In this document: positions 1-7,246 of the stretch, piece after piece
Numbering within the stretch: position 1 is the first letter of the stretch
How the letters are laid out: each line of letters opens with the position of its first letter
Source of the DNA: Bacillota bacterium
GTDB taxonomy: Bacteria; Bacillota; Bacilli; Alicyclobacillales; SLC66
Direction: 5' to 3'
Assembly (NCBI GenBank): GCA_021797415.1
Contig: JAJZZT010000208.1
Location: 1 to 7,755, forward strand
Length of the DNA: 7,755 nucleotides
The notes under the pieces: generated by a model
What the model was told of the DNA's origin: nothing
The model's database searches: none
The model's input: the letters and a program-made list of their open reading frames with translations, nothing else
Position numbers and translations under genes: made by a program

Positions 1-1025
1 TCGACCGCTACATCGTCGGGACGGAAGTCGAGGTGGACGCCATCTCGGACGGAGAAACCGTCGTGATACCGGGGATCATGGAGCACGTCGAACGGGCCGG
101 CGTGCACTCGGGCGATTCGATCGCGGTGTATCCGCCGCAGTCGCTGGCGGTCGATCTGCAGGAGCGCATTGTGGATTACACGGTGCGCATCGCGCGGGGA
201 TTGAATGTCAGGGGCCTGGTCAATATCCAGTTTGTCGTCGCGGACCGCGAGGTGTACGTGATCGAGGTCAATCCGCGTTCATCGCGCACGGTTCCGTTTC
301 TCAGCAAAGTGACCGGCATTCCGATGGTCGACGTGGCGATGCGCGCCGTGCTCGGCGAGCCGCTTGCCGAGAGCGGCTTTACGACGGGACTCGTCGCGCC
401 TGCGGATGTGGTGTCGGTCAAGGTGCCGGTATTCTCGTTCGCGAAATTGCGGGATGTGGATGTGACGCTCGGGCCGGAAATGAAGTCGACGGGCGAAGTG
501 ATGGGGACGGATTCCACCTTTCCCAAGGCGTTGTATAAAGGCATGCTGGCCGCGGGATTTCGCTTTCCGACGCAGGGTTCGATTCTCGCGACGATCGCCG
601 ACAAGGACAAGGCGGAGGCGCTGCCCATTTTGCGCGGCCTGTCGGAACTCGGTTTCAGCATGTACGCGACGGAAGGGACGGCCGAGTTTCTCGCGCGCTA
701 CGGCATACGGTCGCAGACCGTGAACAAGCTTTCCACGGGCGATTCCACACTGCTCGAACTGATTCGCGGCGGCGAGGCGATGATGGTGATTAATACGTTC
801 ACGCGCGGGCGTGCGCCAGAGCGCGACGGATTCCGCATCCGGCGGGAAGCCGTGGAACACGGCATCCCGTGCCTGACCTCGCTTGACACGGCGCGCGCCG
901 TCTACGAGGTGCTCGACGCGGTGCGGTTCCGCACGACGGCGCTGCGCGAAGCGCGGAAGCGGGGTGACGCGGATGCCGTCCGTCCGGATTCTGGAACAGC
1001 GCGCGATCGCGCCGGAAATATTTGA
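1..1025 (+). CDS. carB: Carbamoyl phosphate synthase large subunit, C-terminal part (5' end outside window)
   Basis: Makes carbamoyl phosphate from bicarbonate, ATP and glutamine-derived ammonia for pyrimidine (and possibly arginine) synthesis, in complex with the small subunit CarA. The frame is open from the left edge (first whole codon at base 3), giving 340 residues of a protein normally about 1,070 long. Seen: the end of the second ATP-grasp domain, with the EVNPRSSRT motif at fragment residues 88-96, a linking region, then the C-terminal allosteric MGS-like domain from about residue 190. That domain keeps ATEGT (T223, T226) and VNK (K242), which I match from memory to the UMP/IMP-phosphate-binding residues of the E. 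coli enzyme, and the [18 protein letters not shown] segment typical of Bacillus pyrimidine-type CarB. The last roughly 25 residues are charged, low in conservation and overlap pyrK by 53 nt. Identification is very secure; whether it serves pyrimidines only is inferred from the operon. Confidence 0.97.
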   Translation, partial: DRYIVGTEVEVDAISDGETVVIPGIMEHVERAGVHSGDSIAVYPPQSLAVDLQERIVDYTVRIARGLNVRGLVNIQFVVADREVYVIEVNPRSSRTVPFLSKVTGIPMVDVAMRAVLGEPLAESGFTTGLVAPADVVSVKVPVFSFAKLRDVDVTLGPEMKSTGEVMGTDSTFPKALYKGMLAAGFRFPTQGSILATIADKDKAEALPILRGLSELGFSMYATEGTAEFLARYGIRSQTVNKLSTGDSTLLELIRGGEAMMVINTFTRGRAPERDGFRIRREAVEHGIPCLTSLDTARAVYEVLDAVRFRTTALREARKRGDADAVRPDSGTARDRAGNI

Positions 1026-1746
1026 GCTCCGTTTCCTGGATCCTGCGGGAGCTGCCGCCGCATTGCCCGGCCAGTTCGTTCACATCCGGGTGAGCGATTC
1101 GTTCGATTTCCTCCTGCGCAGGCCGCTTTCGGTCTGCCGGGTTGATCGCGGGGAAGGGAGCGTCACGGTCGTTTACCGGGTGCAGGGGGAGGGAACGGCA
1201 AGGCTCGCCAGACGCGGCGCGGGTGATTGGCTGGATGTCCTCGGACCGCTCGGAACAGGGTTTACATTGCATGCAGGGGACCGGCGCGCGCTGCTGGTCG
1301 GCGGGGGCGTCGGCGTCCCGCCGCTCGTCGAACTGGCGCGCCGCCTTGCCGGGAAGGATACGGAAGTGGTCTCCGCGGTCGGCTTTCAGACGCGCGCGCA
1401 GGCGATCCTGCTCGACGATCTCGCGGCGTACGGCGAGGTGCGGGTGGCGACGGACGACGGCTCGTTCGGAAGCGCGGGCCTTGTCACCGGATTGCTCACG
1501 TCCGAATGGGCGGCGGGGGTCGACCGCTACTACGCCTGCGGTCCCACTCCCATGCTGCGCGCGGTGCAGCGGGCAATGACACAACTGCGCGTGCCCGGCT
1601 ACCTGTCGCTGGAGGAGCGCATGGGCTGCGGTTTCGGTGTCTGCGTCGGCTGCGTGCACCCCATTTTGCGCGGCAATCGCGTACACAACCTGAAGACATG
1701 CCGGGACGGTCCGGTATTTCCCGCGGAGGAGGTGGTTTTTCCGTGA
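973..1746 (+). CDS. pyrK: Dihydroorotate dehydrogenase B, electron transfer subunit (FAD/2Fe-2S)
   Basis: PyrK passes electrons from the FMN of PyrD through a 2Fe-2S cluster and FAD to NAD+, allowing dihydroorotate oxidation in the cytosol without quinone. The 257-residue product matches the usual length (about 256). In order: FAD-binding barrel with the RRPLS motif (residues 49-53) and YRVQGEGT (68-75); NAD-binding part with GGGVGVPP (110-117) and YACGP (187-191); C-terminal 2Fe-2S site with four cysteines C219-x4-C224-x2-C227-x15-C243. The start is the ATG at 973 because GGGGTGA (961-967) lies five bases before it and homology begins there; the same frame is open upstream to 883 without homology, and GTG 964 is a possible alternative. 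It overlaps the carB end by 53 nt and the pyrD start by 4 nt, indicating translational coupling. Confidence 0.96.
   Translation: MPSVRILEQRAIAPEIFELRFLDPAGAAAALPGQFVHIRVSDSFDFLLRRPLSVCRVDRGEGSVTVVYRVQGEGTARLARRGAGDWLDVLGPLGTGFTLHAGDRRALLVGGGVGVPPLVELARRLAGKDTEVVSAVGFQTRAQAILLDDLAAYGEVRVATDDGSFGSAGLVTGLLTSEWAAGVDRYYACGPTPMLRAVQRAMTQLRVPGYLSLEERMGCGFGVCVGCVHPILRGNRVHNLKTCRDGPVFPAEEVVFP
1725..1735 (+). promoter_or_regulatory. Strong Shine-Dalgarno deciding the GTG start of pyrD
   Basis: GGAGGAGGTGG lies inside the last codons of pyrK, seven bases before the GTG at 1743. It explains why pyrD starts at this GTG rather than in the long open frame upstream (from 1227), which is a shadow of pyrK. 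Confidence 0.8.
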
Positions 1747-2702
1747 CACCGGACGAAGTGGACCTGCGGGTGAAACTGCTCGCCCTGACGCTGAAAAATC
1801 CCGTCATGCCGGCTTCCGGCTGCTTTTCCTTCGGGCGCGAAATGGCCGGCTTCTACGATCTGGGGCTGCTTGGCGCGATCGTGGTGAAGGCGACGACGCT
1901 CACGGAGCGCATGGGCAATCCCGCGCCGCGCGTGGCCGAGACGCCGGCCGGGATGCTCAATGCGATCGGGCTGCAGAATCCCGGCGTAAAGCGCGTACTG
2001 CAAGAGGAACTGCCCCATCTGACGCAGTATGAGAATCTTCCGGTGATCGTCAATGTCGCCGGAACGGAGATCGCAGACTACGTGGAGGTCGTCCGCCGGC
2101 TGGCCGACAGTCCGCAGGTGGCCGCGATCGAACTGAACATCTCCTGTCCCAACGTCAAGTGCGGCGGCATCCAGTTCGGGACGGACAAGGGGATGGCGGC
2201 GTCCGTGGTGAAGGAGGTCAAGCGGGCCGCGCGCCAGCCCGTCATCGTCAAGCTGTCGCCGAACGTCAGCGATATCGGCGAAATGGCGGAGGCGTGCGCG
2301 GGGGCCGGGGCGGACGCCCTGTCGCTGATCAACACACTCATCGGCATGCGCATCGACATCGACAGGCGTCAGCCGATCCTGGCCAACGGCACGGGGGGGC
2401 TGTCGGGGCCGGCCATCCGGCCTGTCGCCGTGCGGATGGTGTACGAGGTCGCCGCACGGGTTCACATCCCCGTCATCGGCATCGGCGGCGTTGCAAGCGG
2501 ACGGGATGTCATTGAATTCCTGCAGGCGGGCGCCGACGCGGTGCAGGTGGGGACGGCCAATTTTACGGACCCGTTCGCCTGCCCGCGGATCATCGGGGAA
2601 GTGCGCGACTGGTGCGCGCAAAACGGTGTGAAGCGGGTTGCGGACGTGATCGCGGCGGCCAATCCCGCGGCGCAACGCAGGCGAAAGGAGCGTGCCGTCT
2701 GA
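1743..2702 (+). CDS. pyrD: Dihydroorotate dehydrogenase, class 1B catalytic subunit
   Basis: FMN enzyme that oxidises (S)-dihydroorotate to orotate, the fourth step of UMP synthesis, acting as a heterotetramer with PyrK. The product is 319 residues if started at GTG 1743, normal for the family. Visible: [15 protein letters not shown] near the N terminus, VVKATT (K49), NAIGLQNPG (73-81), the catalytic loop [11 protein letters not shown] with C135 as the class 1 catalytic base, VKLSPN (K170), [10 protein letters not shown] (216-225) and GIGGV (246-250) for FMN phosphate binding. Cysteine rather than serine as base, and the adjacent pyrK, place it in class 1B (NAD-linked) rather than the membrane class 2. 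The start overlaps the pyrK stop as GTGA. Older names in Bacillus include pyrDB or pyrDII. Confidence 0.97.
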   Translation: MTPDEVDLRVKLLALTLKNPVMPASGCFSFGREMAGFYDLGLLGAIVVKATTLTERMGNPAPRVAETPAGMLNAIGLQNPGVKRVLQEELPHLTQYENLPVIVNVAGTEIADYVEVVRRLADSPQVAAIELNISCPNVKCGGIQFGTDKGMAASVVKEVKRAARQPVIVKLSPNVSDIGEMAEACAGAGADALSLINTLIGMRIDIDRRQPILANGTGGLSGPAIRPVAVRMVYEVAARVHIPVIGIGGVASGRDVIEFLQAGADAVQVGTANFTDPFACPRIIGEVRDWCAQNGVKRVADVIAAANPAAQRRRKERAV

Positions 2703-3430
2703 TGGATCGGGTAGTTCGCGCGGTCAGGCCGCCGGTGTACGTGGCGCTTGACGTGCCGACGCGGGATGGCGCGCTCCGGCTCGTCCGGGCGCTCGGCGAC
2801 CGCGCGACGCACTACAAGGTGGGGCTGGAACTGTACCTGGCGGCGGGCGGACCGCTTGTCGAAGAACTGGCGGGACTCGGCAAGCGCGTGTTCCTGGATC
2901 TGAAGTTTTGCGATATTCCCAATACGGTCGGCGCGGCGGCGCGCCAGGCGGCCAGGCTCGGGGTGGACCTTTTCACCGTGCACGCGATGGGCGGCGCGGC
3001 GATGCTGCGCGCCGCCGTGGAGGCGGCGGAAGAAGTGAATGAATCCACGCGCGCGCTGGCGGTCACGGCACTCACCAGCCTGCGCGACGACGACCTGGCG
3101 GCGATCGGGTTCCGTCCGGCGCCCGTGACGGAGCACGTCATGCGGCTGGCCGGGCTGGCGCATGAGGCCGGGGCGCACGGGGTCGTGTGTTCGGCGGACG
3201 AAGCGGCGGCGTTGCGCGCCGCATTCCCCGGCCTGGCGCGGCTTGTCCCCGGGATCCGGCCCGCCGGCGCACAGGCGGGCGACCAGGCGCGCGTGGCCAC
3301 GCCCCGCGCCGCCGTCCGGGCGGGCGCCGACTACCTGGTGGTGGGACGGCCCGTCACGCGCGCGGCCGATCCGGCCGCCGCACTGCGGGCGATATGGTCT
3401 GAAATCGACGCGGCGATTTCCAGTCAATGA
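2702..3430 (+). CDS. pyrF: Orotidine 5'-phosphate decarboxylase
   Basis: Catalyses the last step of UMP synthesis, OMP to UMP plus CO2, as a cytosolic TIM-barrel dimer. The 242-residue product has the normal length for the short bacterial group. Seen: ALDVPT (15-20) at the first strand, HYKVG with K39, the catalytic FLDLKFCDIPNTV segment with D66, K68 and D71 forming the charged network, TVHA (92-95), PGIRP (183-187), the phosphate-binding GDQAR (193-197) and VVGRPVT (213-219). The ATG at 2702 overlaps the pyrD stop by one base (TGATG); AAAGGAG at 2684-2690 is the probable ribosome site at a rather long spacing of 11 nt, so coupling to pyrD translation is likely. The frame stays open upstream to 2612 inside pyrD, without homology. 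Confidence 0.97.
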   Translation: MDRVVRAVRPPVYVALDVPTRDGALRLVRALGDRATHYKVGLELYLAAGGPLVEELAGLGKRVFLDLKFCDIPNTVGAAARQAARLGVDLFTVHAMGGAAMLRAAVEAAEEVNESTRALAVTALTSLRDDDLAAIGFRPAPVTEHVMRLAGLAHEAGAHGVVCSADEAAALRAAFPGLARLVPGIRPAGAQAGDQARVATPRAAVRAGADYLVVGRPVTRAADPAAALRAIWSEIDAAISSQ

Positions 3431-3431
3431 T

Positions 3432-3438
3432 GGAGGTG
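3432..3438 (+). promoter_or_regulatory. Shine-Dalgarno of pyrE
   Basis: GGAGGTG lies in the 15-nt gap between pyrF and pyrE, seven bases before ATG 3446. It supports this ATG although the resulting PyrE has an N-terminal extension; the internal ATG at 3482 has no such site. Confidence 0.75.
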
Positions 3439-3445
3439 TCCAGGC

Positions 3446-4138
3446 ATGAACGTGAACGAGCGCGCGGCACAACGCGCACCCATGGGGGAATGGCCGCCAG
3501 TGGCGGACAGGACGGAGACAAGCGACCGGATCGCCATGGCCCTGCTCAGAATCGGGGCGGTCACGCTGCGCCCGGATGATCCGTACGTGTGGACATCCGG
3601 CGTGCGCGCTCCCGTGTATACGGACAACCGCATCACGCTTTCCCATCCCGCGGTGCGGACGCAGATCGCGGACGGCTTCGCGCGTCTGCTGGCAAAGGAG
3701 CACCCGGAGATCGAGTGTATCGCGGGCGCGGCCACCGGCGGGATCGCGCACGCCGCGTGGGTCGCCGAGCGTCTGGGCCTGCCGATGGTGTACGTGCGCT
3801 CCAGCGCGAAAGAGCACGGCAAGCAGAACCGCGTCGAGGGCAGGGTGCTGCCCGGTCAGCGGGTCGCCGTCATCGAGGACACGGTTTCCACGGGCAAAAG
3901 CGTGCTCTCCGTTGTCCAGTCCCTGCGCGATGCGGGAGTAGAGGTGGGCGTCGCCGCGGCAATTTTCAGTTATGGATTCAGTTTCGCCAGGCAGAGTCTG
4001 GCCGAGGCGGGTGTCCGGCTGCTGTGCCTGACGGATTTTTCTACAGTGATCCGCGCGGCGGAACAGAGCGGACGGATCAGTGCGCGCGAGATCGAATTGC
4101 TGCAAAAATTTGTCGCGGATCCCCGGTCGTTCGCCTGA
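3446..4138 (+). CDS. pyrE: Orotate phosphoribosyltransferase
   Basis: Transfers orotate onto PRPP to give OMP and pyrophosphate; it works between PyrD/PyrK and PyrF. The 230-residue product resembles the Bacillus enzyme: RPDDPYVWTSGVRAPVYTDN (42-61) for orotate and PRPP contact, GAATGGIAHAAW (94-105), the mobile catalytic loop VRSSAKEHGKQNRVEG (K122, H124, K126), and the PRPP-binding motif VAVIEDTVSTGKS (140-152). The usual motif ending is TGGS; here TGKS. Clear homology begins at about residue 26, so roughly 22 N-terminal residues are extra compared with the B. subtilis protein of about 216; the good ribosome site nevertheless favours this start. It is the last pyrimidine gene here. I see no hairpin with a T-run after its stop, so readthrough into the next gene is possible. 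Confidence 0.97.
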   Translation: MNVNERAAQRAPMGEWPPVADRTETSDRIAMALLRIGAVTLRPDDPYVWTSGVRAPVYTDNRITLSHPAVRTQIADGFARLLAKEHPEIECIAGAATGGIAHAAWVAERLGLPMVYVRSSAKEHGKQNRVEGRVLPGQRVAVIEDTVSTGKSVLSVVQSLRDAGVEVGVAAAIFSYGFSFARQSLAEAGVRLLCLTDFSTVIRAAEQSGRISAREIELLQKFVADPRSFA

Positions 4139-4140
4139 TC

Positions 4141-4169
4141 CGGACGTGATATAATCGCAGCGCGGACGT
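4141..4169 (+). repeat. CGGACGT direct repeats flanking the -10 box
   Basis: The heptamer CGGACGT occurs at 4141-4147 and again at 4163-4169, 22 bp apart, about two helical turns, so both copies face the same side of the DNA. The first touches the extended -10 and the second the predicted start site, positions where a regulator would block or tune transcription. A seven-base match in GC-rich DNA may be chance. Confidence 0.3.
4147..4155 (+). promoter_or_regulatory. Extended -10 promoter for the MFS gene
   Basis: TGATATAAT is an exact extended -10 element (TG, one base, TATAAT at 4150-4155), nine bases after the pyrE stop in otherwise very GC-rich DNA. The hexamer at the right distance upstream (TCGTTC, 4127-4132) is a poor -35, which fits the extended -10 class. 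Transcription would start near 4162, leaving a leader of about 58 nt before ATG 4220 and placing the alternative ATG 4190 about 28 nt from the 5' end. Prediction only. Confidence 0.6.
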
Positions 4170-4219
4170 TTGGCAAATGCGCGTTCGCCATGTCGGTGCC
4201 ATCCCGGGAGCAACCCTGC

Positions 4220-5494
4220 ATGCCTTCCTATACGGCGGAAGAAGTGGCGTCCAATGAACAGGTCAGCATCAAAAACGGCGTCTTTTCGATCGTCGGCCTC
4301 ACCATCGTCGGCAACTACGCCTCGCTGTTCATTCTCAAGCCGCTGCACGGCACGCCGGAGGAAGTCGCGATGCTCACGTCGCTCCCGGCCCTGATGTCGA
4401 TCGTCGCCACCTGGATCGGCGCCTCCTGGCTGGCCAGGTTGACGGAGAAAAGGCAATTTTGCGTGCGGTCGACGGCGGGCGCGCGCATCTTCTACCTGCT
4501 GCTCGCGTTCACACCGCTTGTCGTCAGGCCGCCTGTCGCGGCCACCGTGATCGTGTTGCTGATCGCCCTGATGAATCTGCCGCAGGCGCTGAGCGGTTTG
4601 TCCTGGCAGACGATGATCGGCGATCTGATTCCCGGCGAGCGGCGCGGTGAATTTTTTGGCCGCCGCAATCGCGCCGTGACGGTGGTCGGTCTCTTGTCGA
4701 CGCTTATACCCGGCCTGATCCTGCAGTGGTTTCCCGTGACCAGCGTTCCTCCCTATCAGGTGTTTTTTCTGCTGTCGTTTGGCTTTTCTCTGTTCGAAGT
4801 CTACTATCTGGTCCGCCACATCGAGCACCCGGAACCACGGCCGGACTCGAAGACAAACGGATTCACGCCGCGCACGTTCGTGGCGCTCTTTCGAAGTCAG
4901 GAGTACCGGCGCTTTCTGGTGGCGGCGACCGTGTTCAATCTTGGTTGGCAGATGGCGTGGCCGCTGTTTAGCATTTACCAGATCCGCGACGCTGGCGCCA
5001 CAGGCATCTGGATCAGCGCGTTCAACGTTGCCGCCCAGGTGTCGCAGATTCTGACCTACAGCAGGTGGAGCAGGCTTGCGGAGCGTTTCGGCAATACGAC
5101 CATGCTTGCGGCGGCGTGTTTCGGCATGGCCCTGACGCCTGTGCTGACCATTCTTTCCCCCAATCTCCCGTATCTCACCTTCGTGAACTTTATCTCCGGC
5201 CTGTTCTTTGCCGGGCTGGCTCTCCTGCAGTTCAATCACCTGCTCGAAGTGGCGCCGGCGCAGGAACGCACAACCTACATCGCGCATTTCAACATCACGA
5301 TCGGCTTCATCGGTTTTATCGCGCCCCAGATCGGCGTAGCGTTGCTCGGGATCCTCCATATGACGCCGACCATGAGCCTGTCGGCGGCTTTGCGCGCTGT
5401 TGCGACCGCGATGCTGCTTTGGACCGCAAAAAAACGGGGACGGGGCGCGCATGCCGCGCCGACCGCGACCTCCTCTTCCACGCCGAGCGCGTGA
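4220..5494 (+). CDS. MFS (major facilitator) permease, substrate unknown
   Basis: Integral membrane transporter of the major facilitator type. The 424-residue product is almost wholly hydrophobic helices: pairs are visible at about 21-40, 49-71, 86-101, 106-128, 152-171, 180-198, then after a polar central loop (199-230) at 231-252, 262-280, 294-312, 317-341, 356-379 and 384-402. Loop 2-3 (LARLTEKRQF) and its counterpart in the second half (SRLAERFGN) are degenerate versions of MFS motif A. The loop after helix 4, IPGERRGEFFGRRN (137-150), resembles a signature I know from uncharacterised Bacillota MFS permeases. A basic, then Ala/Ser/Thr-rich tail ends the protein. ATG 4220 is chosen because GGGAG (4206-4210) precedes it by nine bases; ATG 4190 in the same frame adds ten residues but has no ribosome site. 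Its own promoter precedes it. The substrate cannot be read; export of a drug or metabolite is only a family-based guess. Confidence 0.88.
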   Translation: MPSYTAEEVASNEQVSIKNGVFSIVGLTIVGNYASLFILKPLHGTPEEVAMLTSLPALMSIVATWIGASWLARLTEKRQFCVRSTAGARIFYLLLAFTPLVVRPPVAATVIVLLIALMNLPQALSGLSWQTMIGDLIPGERRGEFFGRRNRAVTVVGLLSTLIPGLILQWFPVTSVPPYQVFFLLSFGFSLFEVYYLVRHIEHPEPRPDSKTNGFTPRTFVALFRSQEYRRFLVAATVFNLGWQMAWPLFSIYQIRDAGATGIWISAFNVAAQVSQILTYSRWSRLAERFGNTTMLAAACFGMALTPVLTILSPNLPYLTFVNFISGLFFAGLALLQFNHLLEVAPAQERTTYIAHFNITIGFIGFIAPQIGVALLGILHMTPTMSLSAALRAVATAMLLWTAKKRGRGAHAAPTATSSSTPSA

Positions 5495-5502
5495 GTACGC
5501 GC
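5487..5502 (+). other. Small perfect hairpin across the MFS stop codon
   Basis: GCGCGT (5487-5492) and ACGCGC (5497-5502) form a six-base-pair stem with a four-base loop over the stop codon (5492-5494). No T-run follows, so it is not a standard intrinsic terminator; it could stabilise the mRNA end, or be chance. Confidence 0.25.
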
Positions 5503-5589
5503 CCTCCCGCCGGGCTGCCGGAAGCCGCCCCTTGTTCCGCTTGGCTGCACTCCAGGACGGGATAATCCCCCATTGCCTGCGACACCCTA

Positions 5590-5622
5590 AGGACATGGCC
5601 GAAAAGGCTTTGCCGAAGTCCT
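5590..5622 (+). other. Imperfect inverted repeat in the leader of the DUF2254-like gene
   Basis: AGGAC (5590-5594) pairs with GTCCT (5618-5622); inside, GGC (5597-5599) pairs with GCC (5612-5614) and AAA (5602-5604) with TTT (5609-5611), leaving a four-base loop. It lacks a downstream T-run. It is the most structured part of the 191-nt interval 5495-5685, in which I see no gene; weak -10-like GATAAT at 5561-5566 precedes it without a good -35. Confidence 0.25.
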
Positions 5623-5672
5623 GCGCCCATGCAGTTCTCGACCCTTTTCGGACAACCTGAGGATCCAGGGAT

Positions 5673-5680
5673 GGAGGAGG
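5673..5680 (+). promoter_or_regulatory. Shine-Dalgarno favouring GTG 5686
   Basis: GGAGGAGG lies five bases before the GTG at 5686 and is the strongest ribosome site near this gene. ATG 5671 has only a weaker GAGGA (5659-5663) seven bases upstream, and ATG 5629 has none visible. Confidence 0.55.
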
Positions 5681-5685
5681 GCGCG

Positions 5686-7212
5686 GTGACCGTACGCATG
5701 ATCATGCACGCTGTCGTCGCCGGCGCGGCCATCGCACTGGTTTTTGTTCTGTCTCCCCGTTCCTTTGCCGGAGACACCGACACGGCGCGCAATTATCTGA
5801 GCACAATCGTCTCGTGTCTCTCCACGATCTTCACCCTGTGCATCTCCATCACGCTGGTCGCCATCCAATTGACCGCGAGCCGCTACACGCACCGAGTGCT
5901 CGATTTATTCCTGAAAATGCCATTCAATATCTCGCTGACCCTGGTGTATTTCGTCACCATCATCCAGAGTCTCTACCTGCTGTCGCGCATCACCGAACCG
6001 ATCCACGAGACGCTTCCCGCCTATCTGCAGCCGCAGATGAACGCGGACATGGTCCTTGTCATCATCTGCTTCGGCATGCTTGTCCTGTACATGAGAGCGG
6101 TGATGCAGTTATTGAAACCGGAGCGCATCGTCGCTGAGATCAAAGGGGAATTTTACCGTTCTTTGCGCCGCCGCCGCGTCGCGGAGGCACTGGAAAAAGT
6201 GGAACAGGTGTGCGACATCGCCAAGCGCGCCGCCGCCGACATGGATTCCACCACGGGAATGATCGCCGTGAGGGCGCTTTACAGCATGTCGGAACGCGGA
6301 ACGAGAAGGGTGCGCGGCAGTGCCGTGACGCAATTTGTGGAAATTGCGGCTGTCGCGGCGAAGGAGCGGGAGGGCGGAATGCTGGGCGCCGTGCTTGAGA
6401 GTGCGCACGCACTCTGCGAGGATGCGGTGCTGCGCCGCAGTTGGAAAGCCGGGCGCGAGGCGGTCAATGCGCTGGAGCGGATCACGCGGGGCAGTCTCGT
6501 CGGACAGCAGCTTTTCCCGTCGGTGGAGTACGCGGTGGAGACGCTGTTCAATCTGGCGGAATTGGCGCTCGCGGAGCAGGTGAAGGATGAAGAAAACCGG
6601 GGGGATGCGCCGCACGCTGTCCAATTCGCGGAGCACGCCTGCCAGGCCGTGCTGCGCATCGGCCGCGAAATCCTGTTGCGGGAAGCGGACGGTGAAATGT
6701 ATGTGGGGCGCGCTGTCCTCGGCAGGCGTTACGAGGCGTTGCTTGTGGCGCTGTCCGGGTGCGAGGACGGACAGCAGGGGCGGGAGGCGGCGGCCGCGCG
6801 AATGGTGGTCGGCGCCTCCCGCCTGTGCGGGGCGTTGATGGAAAAAGGGCGCGTCCGGCACACCGCTCCCGTGGTGGCGTGGCTTGGCCGGGCCGTCCAG
6901 AGTGAACAGCCGCGTTTGCGCGCGTGGGCGCTGGCTATGAGCGCACTGGTCTGCGCGCTTGCCGGCTTTCTGGACCGTCCGGACATCCGTGAACTACTGC
7001 TGGCGACAGTCGCTCTTTCGGCGGATTGGCCTGGTGAGGCGCTGTCGCGTCTGCCGGTGGATTACGAGGACGTGTGGGCCATCTACGATTATGCCGACCT
7101 TGACGCGCTGTTTCGCGAATGCCGCCGCGCCTGGGAGGAGCACGCCAAGCCGGAAGCGGGCTTGCGCGCTGTACGCAGCGGCGCGCAGCGCTGGCGTGCG
7201 CTCGTGACCTGA
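5686..7212 (+). CDS. DUF2254-like membrane protein with long helical cytoplasmic tail
   Basis: Function unknown. The 508-residue product (from GTG 5686; 513 from ATG 5671 or 527 from ATG 5629) has four membrane helices in its first third: about 5-26, 38-61, 79-99 and 119-143. The end of helix 2 and what follows, VAIQLTASRYTHRVLDLFLK, resemble the conserved block of the DUF2254 predicted membrane protein family (usually ...S.Q.S.R.L..F...), and the four-helix arrangement with a KPERIVAEI segment just inside also fits that family. From about residue 145 to the end it is soluble, rich in Ala, Arg, Glu and Leu, apparently all-helical and perhaps built of helical hairpins; I recognise no domain or catalytic motif there. 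It lies on the same strand as the MFS gene, 191 nt downstream, and converges with rqcH. The family match is by eye, so moderate; the start is uncertain. Confidence 0.7.
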   Translation: MTVRMIMHAVVAGAAIALVFVLSPRSFAGDTDTARNYLSTIVSCLSTIFTLCISITLVAIQLTASRYTHRVLDLFLKMPFNISLTLVYFVTIIQSLYLLSRITEPIHETLPAYLQPQMNADMVLVIICFGMLVLYMRAVMQLLKPERIVAEIKGEFYRSLRRRRVAEALEKVEQVCDIAKRAAADMDSTTGMIAVRALYSMSERGTRRVRGSAVTQFVEIAAVAAKEREGGMLGAVLESAHALCEDAVLRRSWKAGREAVNALERITRGSLVGQQLFPSVEYAVETLFNLAELALAEQVKDEENRGDAPHAVQFAEHACQAVLRIGREILLREADGEMYVGRAVLGRRYEALLVALSGCEDGQQGREAAAARMVVGASRLCGALMEKGRVRHTAPVVAWLGRAVQSEQPRLRAWALAMSALVCALAGFLDRPDIRELLLATVALSADWPGEALSRLPVDYEDVWAIYDYADLDALFRECRRAWEEHAKPEAGLRAVRSGAQRWRALVT

Positions 7213-7213
7213 A

Positions 7214-7236
7214 GACGGTGAAGGCGGCCTTCCGTC
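7214..7236. terminator. Hairpin in the convergent gap, possible weak bidirectional terminator
   Basis: GACG (7214-7217) plus GAAGG (7220-7224) pair with CCTTCCGTC (7228-7236) around a CGG loop, with a two-base bulge, giving nine base pairs. It fills the 34-nt gap between two convergent genes, where a shared terminator is expected. Neither side has a T-run, so intrinsic termination would be weak. Confidence 0.35.
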
Positions 7237-7246
7237 AGTCCGTCCG

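Noticed and set aside
883..972. Upstream extension of the pyrK frame
   Set aside because: It reads carB out of frame and gives an Arg/Cys-rich sequence unlike any PyrK; ATG 973 has the ribosome site and the expected protein length.
1227..1742. Upstream extension of the pyrD frame, suggesting a 491-residue fusion
   Set aside because: The extension is an out-of-frame reading of pyrK; the GTG at 1743 has a strong ribosome site and homology begins there.
799..1749. Minus-strand open frame opposite carB and pyrK
   Set aside because: Same high-GC shadow effect; low-complexity Arg/Ala/Pro composition and no homology recognised.
4139..4219. Intrinsic terminator after pyrE
   Set aside because: Only a weak TGGC/GCCA pairing (4171-4174 with 4187-4190) with a mismatch and no T-run was found; it falls in the predicted leader of the MFS gene instead.
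2462..5596. Minus-strand open frame of about 1,044 codons across pyrD to the MFS gene
   Set aside because: It lies opposite four well-identified genes; its product is rich in Arg, His and Gln without any domain or helix pattern. Strong G/C at third positions removes stop codons from this antisense frame.
6109..6861. Minus-strand open frame opposite the DUF2254-like gene
   Set aside because: His/Arg/Pro-rich shadow, no ribosome site or homology; the plus-strand frame has clear membrane helices.
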